From: Burkholderiales bacterium | GTDB lineage: Bacteria; Pseudomonadota; Gammaproteobacteria; Burkholderiales; Burkholderiaceae_C | Direction of reading: 5' to 3' | NCBI GenBank assembly: GCA_021414305.1 | Contig: JAIOOS010000020.1 | Span: forward strand, 62,001-126,000 | Length of the DNA: 64,000 nucleotides | Shown: one piece after another, positions 1 to 7,006 of the stretch | Layout: the number at the start of each line of letters is the position of its first letter | Numbering within the stretch: the stretch's first letter is position 1 | The notes under the pieces: generated by a model | What the model saw: only the letters and a program-made list of their open reading frames with translations | Told to the model about the DNA's origin: nothing | The model's database searches: none | Position numbers and translations under genes: made by a program

Positions 1-260
1 AACAGGGCGTAGCTCTGGAACACGATGCCGAGGCCGCGCTGGTTCACGGGGAGGTGGGTGATGTCTCGCCCGTCGAGCGTCATGCGGCCGCGGGTGACGG
101 CGATGAGGCCGGCAATGGCCTGCAGCGTGGTGGTCTTGCCGCAGCCCGAGGGGCCGAGCAGCGAGATGAACTCGCCGCGCTCCACGCTCAGCGTCATGTC
201 GATCAGCGCGCCGAAGTCGCCGTAGTACTTCGACACGCCCTCGAGATTGAGAAACGACAT
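1..260 (-). CDS. ABC transporter ATP-binding protein (5' part only)
   Basis: Only the first 86 codons are inside the window; the gene continues past base 1. The reading starts with MSFLNLEGVSKYYGDF and carries a Walker A motif GPSGCGKTT at residues 36-44 and a Q-loop FQSYAL at about 81-86. The GPSGCGKTT form and the phrase 'LPVNQRGLGIVFQ' are typical of the PotA/FbpC-like ATPases of polyamine, iron(III) or sulfonate-type importers, which energise uptake at the inner membrane. The ATG at 260-258 is preceded by a GGAG-type ribosome site. It is divergent from the IclR regulator at 389, with a palindromic operator between them, so IclR control is likely. The substrate cannot be told from this fragment. 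Confidence 0.9.
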   Translation of the reverse strand, partial: MSFLNLEGVSKYYGDFGALIDMTLSVERGEFISLLGPSGCGKTTTLQAIAGLIAVTRGRMTLDGRDITHLPVNQRGLGIVFQSYAL

Positions 261-350
261 GGGAGGCTCCCGCTAGCGGACCGAGTGTGAAACCGGCTCG
301 GAGCCGGCGTCAACAAGGAATACCCGATTAGCTGATCAAGTTTTGTGCCT

Positions 351-366
351 GTTCCGTATATCGGAC
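351..366. promoter_or_regulatory. IclR-type palindromic operator
   Basis: The intergenic region between the divergent ABC ATPase and iclR genes holds TCCG-TATAT-CGGA (353-365), a perfect 4+4 inverted repeat around an AT centre, inside GTTCCGTATATCGGAC. IclR-family regulators bind palindromes of this TTCCG(TA-rich)CGGAA form. It lies about 25 bases upstream of the regulator's ATG and about 90 upstream of the transporter start, so it could serve autoregulation and transporter control. Binding is inferred. Confidence 0.55.
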
Positions 367-388
367 TTAGTGGATACGATTGACGACT

Positions 389-1228
389 ATGAATCCGAAT
401 GACGAGAAATCGGTCTCCAGCCTCCACCGCGCGATGGAGATCGTGAAGGCGCTCGCGCAGGCGGCCGAGACGGGCCTCCGGGTGAGCCAGCTCTGCAAGC
501 AGCTCGGGCTCACCCAGCCCACCACGCACCGGCTGCTGCAGCAGCTCATCGAGGAAGGCCTGGTCGAGCAGGGCGAGCAGACCCGGCTCTATCGCCTGAG
601 CATCGAGTTCTTCGCCCTGGCCGCGCGCGCTGGCGACGGCGGCGGGCTGCGCGAGCTGTGCCGGCCTTCGCTGCTGCGGCTCGGTGCATCGCTCGGCGAC
701 AGCGTGTTCCTGCTGGTGCGCAGCGGCTTCGACGCGATCTGCCTCGACCGGTGCGAGGGGCCGTTTCCGATTCGCACCTTCACCGGCGACATCGGCGGCC
801 GCGTGCCGCTCGGCATGGGCCAGGGCGCGCTCGTGATCCTGGCGCACCTGCCCGAAGCCGAGCAGGAAGAGGTGATGCGCTTCAACGTGCCCCGCATCCA
901 GAACCAGGGCCATCTCGACGAGGTGTTCCTGCGCACCGAGGCGGCGCGGGCGCGGGCGCAGGGCTACGCGAACGCGAACTCCGGCCTGCTCGAAGGCATG
1001 GCCGGCGTGGGCGTGCCGGTGTTCGACAGCAACCGGCGCGTGGTGGCGGCGCTCAGCGTGGGCACCATCGCGAGCCGGCTCAATGCGGACCGGCTGCCGG
1101 TGGTGGTGGAACTGCTGCAGCGGGAGGCGAAGAGGATCTCGGAGAGGGTGAATCCGTTCGATCGGGCGTTGAGGAGGCCGGCGGAGAGTTTGGGCGTCGC
1201 CAAGGCGACCTCGCACAGCTCCTCTTGA
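389..1228 (+). CDS. IclR family transcriptional regulator
   Basis: A 279-residue protein with the IclR layout: an N-terminal winged helix-turn-helix (about residues 8-70, with 'VSQLCKQLGLTQPTTHRLL') and a C-terminal effector-binding domain ('GFDAICLDRCEGPFPIRTF', 'GRVPLGMGQGALVILA', 'GMAGVGVPVFD', 'ALSVG'). Such proteins are dimeric repressors or activators whose C-terminal domain senses a small carboxylate or aromatic metabolite. I chose the ATG at 389; an upstream TTG at 380 in the same frame would add three residues. The gene is divergent from an ABC importer ATPase and probably controls it through the palindrome at 351-366. The ligand cannot be predicted. Confidence 0.92.
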   Translation: MNPNDEKSVSSLHRAMEIVKALAQAAETGLRVSQLCKQLGLTQPTTHRLLQQLIEEGLVEQGEQTRLYRLSIEFFALAARAGDGGGLRELCRPSLLRLGASLGDSVFLLVRSGFDAICLDRCEGPFPIRTFTGDIGGRVPLGMGQGALVILAHLPEAEQEEVMRFNVPRIQNQGHLDEVFLRTEAARARAQGYANANSGLLEGMAGVGVPVFDSNRRVVAALSVGTIASRLNADRLPVVVELLQREAKRISERVNPFDRALRRPAESLGVAKATSHSSS

Positions 1229-1236
1229 CCTGTCGC

Positions 1237-1271
1237 TAACGCTTGACGTTATTAACGCATAGCGTTACTAT
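1237..1271 (+). promoter_or_regulatory. higBA promoter with two overlapping operator palindromes
   Basis: A strong sigma70-like promoter: TTGACG at 1243-1248, 17-bp spacer, TACTAT at 1266-1271. Two palindromes cover it: TAACGC-TTG-ACGTTA (1237-1251, one mismatch) and TAACGC-ATA-GCGTTA (1253-1267, perfect), 16 bp apart. One overlaps the -35 box, the other abuts the -10 box. This fits cooperative autorepression by the HigA antitoxin. The -10 box ends six bases before the toxin ATG at 1278, so the transcript would start at or near the start codon. Confidence 0.7.
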
Positions 1272-1277
1272 TTTCTC

Positions 1278-1559
1278 ATGCCGATCAAGAGCTTCAGGTG
1301 TGCAGACACGGAAGCCTTGTTCCTCGGTCGGCGCGTTGCGAAATGGAAGAACATCGAGCGGCCGGCGCTGCGAAAGCTGGAGCAGCTCGACTGGTCGTCC
1401 GTACTCGATGACATGAAGGCGCCACCGGGAAATCGGCTCGAAGCCCTGAAAGGCAATCGCAGGGGCCAATACAGTGTTCGCATCAATGACCAGTGGCGCG
1501 TCTGCTTCGTCTGGTCCGCGGACGGCCCGAAGAATGTAGAAATCGTCGACTACCACTGA
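1278..1559 (+). CDS. higB: HigB-type toxin (RelE/ParE superfamily)
   Basis: A 93-residue protein matching the 'plasmid maintenance system killer' HigB family: the segment 'PPGNRLEALKGNRRGQYSVR' followed by 'INDQWRVCFVW' is the hallmark core, and the length is normal for the family. HigB toxins are ribosome-dependent mRNA interferases that act in the cytoplasm and are neutralised by HigA. The gene precedes the antitoxin gene, as is usual for higBA, and its stop overlaps the start region of higA. There is no leader for a Shine-Dalgarno site if transcription starts from the predicted promoter. Confidence 0.92.
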   Translation: MPIKSFRCADTEALFLGRRVAKWKNIERPALRKLEQLDWSSVLDDMKAPPGNRLEALKGNRRGQYSVRINDQWRVCFVWSADGPKNVEIVDYH

Positions 1560-1571
1560 GTGAGGTTGGAA

Positions 1572-1985
1572 ATGCGCGCAGTACCCCCCGTTTCCCCAGG
1601 CGAAATGCTCGAGGAGGAGTTTCTCAAGCCCCTGGGCCTGACCAAGTACCGCCTGGCGAAGGACATCGGCGTGCCTGCGCAGCGCATCGGAGACATCGTC
1701 GCCGGCAAACGGGCCGTCACGGCCGACACCGATCTGCGTCTATGCCGCTACTTCGGTCTTGGGGATGGCTGGTGGCTGCGCGGGCAAGCCAACTACGACA
1801 CAGCCGTGGCACGCGAGACCATGGGCGAAACCTTGGCCCGTATCAAACGTTGCCCATTGCCCGCGGTGCCTGAAGAAGCCGAGCAGCGCGCTCGCAAAGC
1901 CATTGCCAAGGCTCGTTCGAGCCGCAAGGGTGTGAGCCCGGGCGGGCTGAGCAGCCGCGATCTCGTCCGCGAAGGGCGCCGCTGA
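1572..1985 (+). CDS. higA: HigA-type antitoxin, XRE family
   Basis: A 137-residue antitoxin. Residues 5-90 are a HigA-type helix-turn-helix: 'PPVSPGEMLEEEFLKPLGLT', 'YRLAKDIGVPAQRIGDIVAGKRAVTADTDLRL', then 'FGLGDGWWLRGQANYD'. It should bind HigB and repress the operon through the palindromes at 1237-1267. I prefer the ATG at 1572 (MRAVPPVS); a GTG at 1560 in the same frame directly follows the toxin stop. HigA proteins are usually about 95-105 residues, so the roughly 40-residue basic tail (after 'CPLPAVPEEAE', ending 'SSRDLVREGRR') is an extension of unknown role. Confidence 0.9.
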   Translation: MRAVPPVSPGEMLEEEFLKPLGLTKYRLAKDIGVPAQRIGDIVAGKRAVTADTDLRLCRYFGLGDGWWLRGQANYDTAVARETMGETLARIKRCPLPAVPEEAEQRARKAIAKARSSRKGVSPGGLSSRDLVREGRR

Positions 1986-2033
1986 ACCCTGGCGGTCAGT
2001 TCTGTCGTGGTCGAGGCATCGCTTTCGAACAGC

Positions 2034-3701
2034 ATGACGCAGTCCCATCCATCCGCTGAAGGGCAGCCGGCGTGGACCCGGACGATCGATCTCGATCGCC
2101 TCCGCGCTTCGGGCCGCGCCACCGTCAAGCTCGGTTCGAAGCAGCTCGCCCTCTTCCTGCACGACGGCACCGTCCACGCTTGCAACAACCGCTGCCCGCA
2201 CGAAGGCTACCCCCTCGTCGAAGGCGCGCTCGACGCGGAGAGCTGCGTTCTCACCTGCCACTGGCACAACTGGAAGTTCGACCTCAGGACCGGCGCCAAC
2301 CACTACGGCGGCGACAGCCTGCGCATCTACCCGGTGAAGGTCGACGAGGCCGGCGTGGTGTGGGTCGATGCCCGCGACGCGCCGGCGCGCGAGCGGATGC
2401 AACAGGCGCTCGACCAGCTCGAAGGCGCCATGGCCGACCACGACGCGCCGCGCATCGCCCGCGAGCTGGCGCGCCTGGGCCGGGCCGGCGCGGCGCCGGA
2501 AGTCGCGCTCCTGCACGCCATCGAGCGCGGCCATGAGCGGCTGCGCTACGGCATGACCCACTGTTTCGCCGCCGCCGAGGTGTGGATGCGCCTGCGCGAT
2601 TCGCTCGGTGGCGAGGCCGAGCGCCTGGCGTGTGCGGCCGAAGCGCTTTCGCACATCGCCTACGACACTTTGCGCGAGCCGGTGTTCGCCTTCGCGCTGC
2701 CGGCGACGACAACCGAGCCGCCGCAGCGCTGGGACGGGCCGGCCTTCCTCGCCGCCGTCGAAGCGCAGGACGAAGCCGGGGCGGCGGGGCTGATCGTCGC
2801 CGCGCTCGAGAACGAAGACCCCAACTTCGCCGATCTCGAGCCGACGCTGGCGACTGCCGCGCTCGCCCACTACAACGACTTCGGCCATGCCCTTATCTAC
2901 CTCGTGCACGTGCGAGGTCTGGTCGCCCGGCTCGGCGCTCCTGCGCAGCGGCCACTGTTGCTTGCCTGGCTACGCATGCTCGTCTACGCCACCCGCGAAG
3001 ACCTGCTGCCCGACTTTCGCCACTACGCGGTGGCGTTGACGCAGTGGCCCGCCATCGGTCGCGGCGACGGCGAGATCGGCGGCGACGAACTCGGCGTCAC
3101 GCCCTTCGTCGGCCGCAGCGTCCGCGACACGCTGGCGGCGGTGGTCACGGCCGCAGTGCATGCCTCACCGCTTCAGCTCCACCATGCGTTGATGCACGCG
3201 GCGGCGCTGCACTTGCTGCGCTTCGACATCAGTGTGGAGCAGCGCACCGACAACCCCGTGGCCGAGAACGTCGGCTGGCTCGACTTCAGCCACGCGCTCA
3301 CCTTCGGCCACGCGGTGCGCCTGCAGTGCACTCGCCAACCGGAGCTCTGGCCGCAGGCGCTGCTGCAGATGGCGATGTTCGTCGGCCGCAACACGCCTTA
3401 CCTGGCGGCCGAGGATCCGGTGATGCCGGCGCTACGGCGCTGGGCGGTGGCCGACGCCGAGGCCTTCGACGCGCAATGCATCGCCACGCTGCTCGACCAC
3501 GGCCTGGCCCTCTACATCTTTCCTGTGCATCTGCTCAAGACCTGGGCGGCCGTGCGCGACGAGATCGCGCTAGGCGTTCCCGATGCCGCCGCAGAGGCGA
3601 TGCGCGCGGCCGTGAACCGCCTGTTCTCCGCCCGCTTCAAGCAGCGCCACGTGCTGCGCACGGCGATTCAGGCGATGGGGTTCGTGGCCCGCGAGGATTG
3701 A
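2034..3701 (+). CDS. Rieske [2Fe-2S] protein with large His-rich C-terminal domain
   Basis: 555 residues. Residues 15-115 form a Rieske ferredoxin-like domain with both cluster motifs: C54-P-H56 ('NNRCPHEGYPL') and C75-H-W-H78 ('LTCHWHNWKFD'). The remaining 430 residues are mostly helical and contain several His-containing helices ('AHYNDFGHALIYLVH', 'QLHHALMHAAALHLL', 'DFSHALTFGHAVRL') reminiscent of metal- or cofactor-binding helical oxygenases such as questin-oxidase-like proteins; this resemblance is only by eye. The domain order, an electron-transfer Rieske fused to a possible redox domain, suggests a self-contained oxidoreductase. An upstream GTG at 2007 is possible, but the ATG at 2034 fits the domain. 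The stop lies three bases from the convergent regulator gene. Substrate unknown. Confidence 0.8.
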   Translation: MTQSHPSAEGQPAWTRTIDLDRLRASGRATVKLGSKQLALFLHDGTVHACNNRCPHEGYPLVEGALDAESCVLTCHWHNWKFDLRTGANHYGGDSLRIYPVKVDEAGVVWVDARDAPARERMQQALDQLEGAMADHDAPRIARELARLGRAGAAPEVALLHAIERGHERLRYGMTHCFAAAEVWMRLRDSLGGEAERLACAAEALSHIAYDTLREPVFAFALPATTTEPPQRWDGPAFLAAVEAQDEAGAAGLIVAALENEDPNFADLEPTLATAALAHYNDFGHALIYLVHVRGLVARLGAPAQRPLLLAWLRMLVYATREDLLPDFRHYAVALTQWPAIGRGDGEIGGDELGVTPFVGRSVRDTLAAVVTAAVHASPLQLHHALMHAAALHLLRFDISVEQRTDNPVAENVGWLDFSHALTFGHAVRLQCTRQPELWPQALLQMAMFVGRNTPYLAAEDPVMPALRRWAVADAEAFDAQCIATLLDHGLALYIFPVHLLKTWAAVRDEIALGVPDAAAEAMRAAVNRLFSARFKQRHVLRTAIQAMGFVARED

Positions 3702-3704
3702 CGG

Positions 3705-4562
3705 CTATCGGGCGTCGATGGCCGCGAAGGCGCGCCCCAGCGTCGCCGAAAGAATCGACATCCGCAGTGGCTTCTCGCTGAACTCGATGTGATGCATCCG
3801 CACCGCTTCGGCGATGTCGGCTTCGTCGACAACACCCGAGGTCACCTGCGCAGTGAGAACCACGATCGGGCATGAAGCATCTTCGGCCCGCAAGCCGGCG
3901 ATCAGCTTCAGCGTGCTCGTTTCGCCGACGATCCAGTCGATCACGAAGGCGTCGTAGTGCTGTGCCTTCGAGCTCGAGACGAGGTCGGCCGTCTTATAGA
4001 AGGGCCGCGCTTCATAGCCGCTCCCTTCCAGGTGCGCGCAGATCGAGTTCGTCAGGTCCTGGTCGTCGTCGAGCACCGCGATGACTTTGCGGATGCCTTC
4101 GTTCGGGAGGGCCTCGAGTCGTTCGATCTTGTAGGCAACGCCTTCGGCAGCCTCGCTTGCCAGTAGCGCGGTCCAACCCGATCCGGTGCTGACCGCAACA
4201 AGCGAGTCGGGTCGGGGATTCCGGGCGACTTCTCCCAGCCAAAGTCGGCAGCCGACGCTCGTCGTGCCCACCTTCAACGAGCCGGGAACCGAGCCCGGTG
4301 CCGAGTCGAGACTGACCACTTGCGCCAGCGTCTCACCGAACAACGCGCCCACGCGCTCGAGGTCTTCCAAAGACCACGCCGAGGCGCCCGTCATGCGGCG
4401 ATGCGCTTGCGAATATGACAGGCCAAGCGCATCGGCAAGCCAGGGCGATTGACGGTATTTGGGCAGCCCGTGGCGCTCCATCAGCGCTCGAACGCAGCGC
4501 ACCGCCAGCGACGGGACGTCCGCGCTCGGGGCCGAAGGCTCAACAGGTGGTGCGGTCGTCAT
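3705..4562 (-). CDS. HTH-receiver regulator (BetR-like response regulator)
   Basis: 285 residues in reversed response-regulator order. Residues 18-85 look like a lambda-repressor-type helix-turn-helix ('SPWLADALGLSYSQAHRRMT', 'WSLEDLERVGALFGETL') of the kind found in BetR-like regulators. Residues 158-280 are a receiver domain: acidic pocket D165-D166-D167, phospho-acceptor D209 ('AFVIDWIVGE'), T237 ('IVVLTAQ') and K264 ('FSEKPL'). All phosphotransfer residues are intact. It is divergent from the type I secretion operon, 146 bases away, and is the obvious local regulator. No partner histidine kinase is in the window. The middle region (residues 95-155) is unassigned. Confidence 0.75.
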   Translation of the reverse strand: MTTAPPVEPSAPSADVPSLAVRCVRALMERHGLPKYRQSPWLADALGLSYSQAHRRMTGASAWSLEDLERVGALFGETLAQVVSLDSAPGSVPGSLKVGTTSVGCRLWLGEVARNPRPDSLVAVSTGSGWTALLASEAAEGVAYKIERLEALPNEGIRKVIAVLDDDQDLTNSICAHLEGSGYEARPFYKTADLVSSSKAQHYDAFVIDWIVGETSTLKLIAGLRAEDASCPIVVLTAQVTSGVVDEADIAEAVRMHHIEFSEKPLRMSILSATLGRAFAAIDAR

Positions 4563-4603
4563 ACCGGGGTCGAGCCTTGAATCCTCGCATTTCTTGTCAA
4601 TAC

Positions 4604-4615
4604 CCTAGAAATAGG
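4604..4615. promoter_or_regulatory. possible operator palindrome between regulator and secretion operon
   Basis: CCTA-GAAA-TAGG, a perfect 4+4 inverted repeat, lies in the 146-bp divergent intergenic region, 42 bases upstream of the regulator start and 26 bases before the predicted -35 of the secretion operon. It could bind the adjacent HTH-receiver protein. It is short enough to be chance. Confidence 0.25.
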
Positions 4616-4640
4616 TAGCTCCTGTTTTGTAAGAAGTTGC

Positions 4641-4669
4641 TTGATTTGCAATGATGTGCGTCGTAGAGT
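4641..4669 (+). promoter_or_regulatory. promoter of the type I secretion operon
   Basis: TTGATT at 4641-4646 and TAGAGT at 4664-4669 separated by exactly 17 bp, reading toward the ABC exporter gene. This leaves a leader of roughly 30 bases to the GTG at 4709. It is the only good sigma70-like pair I see in the intergenic region. Confidence 0.5.
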
Positions 4670-4708
4670 GTACCGAAAGCGCAAGTCATCCAGGAACTGG
4701 AGTGTCGC

Positions 4709-7006
4709 GTGCAAGGTGCCCAAAGGTTACCCAGCGGGGGCGAAAGTTCGCAGCCAGGCCAGTCGGGCGGGGAGGCGCCTGCGGAGCCTGAAATCGCTCC
4801 GTCACTGGAAGCGGGCAACGGTCTGGCGGCACTTTGCCTCATCGCCCGCCTGCACCACGTGGCAGCCGATCCGGCGAGTCTCGCGCATCGGCTGGGCTGG
4901 GCGAAGACCCATTCGCCGGATCTGAACGAACTTCTCCTGGCCGCCAGAGAACTCGGGCTGAAGGCCAAGCTCTCGAAATCGCGCGCCGACCGGCTGACCC
5001 TCCTTCCCCTTCCCGCGCTGGCGGTCGTGAACGACGGTACCGGAGCGTCGCGGATCGTCGTGCTCGCGCAATGCGATGGCCAACGCGTGCTGTTCCAGGA
5101 TCCCTCGGGCGCAATTCAGGGGGGCCGCCCCGTCATCGAACCCCTGGTAGCGTTCGCCGGGCGATGGAGCGGCCTGCTGATCCTCGTCACGAGTCGCTCC
5201 AGCCTGGCCGGCGAGCTCGCCAGGTTCGACTTCAGCTGGTTCGTGCCGAGCCTCGTGAAGTACCGGCGCCTGTTCGGGGAGGTGCTGATCGTCTCGCTGT
5301 TCCTGCAACTCTTCGCGCTCGTCAGCCCGCTGTTCTTTCAAGTCGTGATGGACAAGGTGCTGGTCCATCGGGGGCTGACGACGCTCGACGTTCTCGTGGT
5401 CGGCCTCGTCGTCGTCGTCGTCTTCGAGAGCTTGCTGACGCTGTTGCGTACCACGATCTTCAGCCACACGACGAGTCGCATCGACGTGGAGCTCGGTGCG
5501 CGACTGTTTCGCCACCTGATCAACCTGCCGCTCGCCTACTTTCAGGCGCGTCGGGTCGGCGATTCCGTGGCGAGGGTGCGCGAGCTCGAGAACATCCGCA
5601 GCTTTCTGACCGGCAATGCGCTCACCCTCGTGCTGGATGTCGCCTTCTCGGTGATCTTCATCGCCGTGATGTTCGCGTACAGCGTGCCGCTGACCCTGAT
5701 CGTGCTGGCGAGCCTGCCCCTCTACTTCCTGCTGAGCATCGCCGTCGTGCCTGTCTTGCGCAGCCGGCTCAACGAGAAGTTCGCGCGCGGTGCCGAGAAC
5801 CAGGCGCTGCTGGTCGAAACCGTGAGCGGCATCCAGACGGTGAAGGCGAGTGCCCTCGAGCCGGCCATCGCACGTCGTTGGGATACTCAATTGGCTGGCT
5901 ACATTTCGGCCGCCTTCAAGACCCAAACGCTGGCGAGCTACGGCCACGAGGGCGTCAACCTCATCGGCAAGCTGATCAGCGCGCTGATGCTGTGGTACGG
6001 GGCGCGCTTGGTCATCGAGCAGCAGCTCACGGTCGGCCAGTTCGTCGCTTTCAACATGTTCGCGCAGCGCGTCACGCAGCCGATCATGCGCATCGCCCAG
6101 ATGTGGACCGACTTCCAGCAGACGGGCATCTCGATGGCGCGGCTCGGCGACATACTGAACACGCGCACCGAGGTTCCGCCGGCAACCGCGGCGCAGCTAC
6201 CGGCGCTGAAGGGCCACGTGCAGCTCGACGGGGTCACCTTCCGCTACCGGCCGGAGGCGCCGCCCGTTCTGCAAGGACTCAGCATCGACGTCCCTGCCGG
6301 GGAGGTACTCGGCATCGTGGGTCGGAGCGGCTCGGGCAAGAGCACGCTGACGAAGCTCGTGCAGCGGCTCTACGTTCCGGAGCAGGGCAGGGTGTTGGTC
6401 GACGGCATCGACATCAGCCTGATCGACGCGGCCCAGCTCCGGCGCCAGATCGGCGTGGTACTGCAAGAGAACCTACTCTTCAACCGAAGCGTGCGCGAGA
6501 ACATCGCGATCACGGATCCAGCAGCGCCGATCGACTCGGTGATCCGGGTAGCGCAGCTCGCCGGTGCGCACGAGTTCATCAGCGAGCTGCCCGAGGGATA
6601 CGACACGATCGTGGGTGAGCAGGGCGCGAGCCTCAGCGGTGGTCAGCGCCAGCGCATCGCGATCGCCCGCGCGCTATTCACCAATCCGCGGATCCTGATC
6701 TTCGACGAGGCCACCAGCGCGCTCGACTATGAAAGCGAGGCGGTCCTGCAGCGCAACATGGCGGCAATCTGCAAGGGCCGCACGGTGATCGTCATCGCGC
6801 ACCGGTTGAGCTCGGTTCGTCATTCGCATCGAATCATCGTTCTCGACAAGGGGCACCTCGTCGAAGAGGGCTCCCACGACACGCTGATTCGGCAGCCGCG
6901 AGGCCTCTATGCCCACCTCTGGTCCATGCAGGCTGGAACTCCTTCGCCGACCACCGTTGCGGCGACTGCGTCGCCGTTCAACGCAATCCAGGGTGCACCG
7001 ACATGA
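4709..7006 (+). CDS. type I secretion ABC transporter (HlyB-like, C39-like domain)
   Basis: 765 residues with the HlyB/RtxB layout. Residues 35-165 are a peptidase-C39-like domain; the usual catalytic Cys is absent (the segment reads 'GNGLAALCLIARLHHV', matching the non-cleaving HlyB type), so it should dock the substrate rather than cut it. A six-helix membrane domain follows (about 180-460), then a nucleotide-binding domain with Walker A GRSGSGKST (538-546), signature LSGGQRQR (642-649) and Walker B ILIFDEA (662-668). It drives ATP-dependent export across both membranes together with an adaptor and TolC. The start is GTG. Its 3' end overlaps the adaptor gene by four bases (ATGA), so the two are translationally coupled. 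Confidence 0.95.
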   Translation: MQGAQRLPSGGESSQPGQSGGEAPAEPEIAPSLEAGNGLAALCLIARLHHVAADPASLAHRLGWAKTHSPDLNELLLAARELGLKAKLSKSRADRLTLLPLPALAVVNDGTGASRIVVLAQCDGQRVLFQDPSGAIQGGRPVIEPLVAFAGRWSGLLILVTSRSSLAGELARFDFSWFVPSLVKYRRLFGEVLIVSLFLQLFALVSPLFFQVVMDKVLVHRGLTTLDVLVVGLVVVVVFESLLTLLRTTIFSHTTSRIDVELGARLFRHLINLPLAYFQARRVGDSVARVRELENIRSFLTGNALTLVLDVAFSVIFIAVMFAYSVPLTLIVLASLPLYFLLSIAVVPVLRSRLNEKFARGAENQALLVETVSGIQTVKASALEPAIARRWDTQLAGYISAAFKTQTLASYGHEGVNLIGKLISALMLWYGARLVIEQQLTVGQFVAFNMFAQRVTQPIMRIAQMWTDFQQTGISMARLGDILNTRTEVPPATAAQLPALKGHVQLDGVTFRYRPEAPPVLQGLSIDVPAGEVLGIVGRSGSGKSTLTKLVQRLYVPEQGRVLVDGIDISLIDAAQLRRQIGVVLQENLLFNRSVRENIAITDPAAPIDSVIRVAQLAGAHEFISELPEGYDTIVGEQGASLSGGQRQRIAIARALFTNPRILIFDEATSALDYESEAVLQRNMAAICKGRTVIVIAHRLSSVRHSHRIIVLDKGHLVEEGSHDTLIRQPRGLYAHLWSMQAGTPSPTTVAATASPFNAIQGAPT

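Noticed and set aside
203..1216. Long minus-strand frame opposite the IclR gene
   Set aside because: Arg/His/Ala-rich composition typical of antisense frames in high-GC DNA; the plus-strand IclR regulator is clear.
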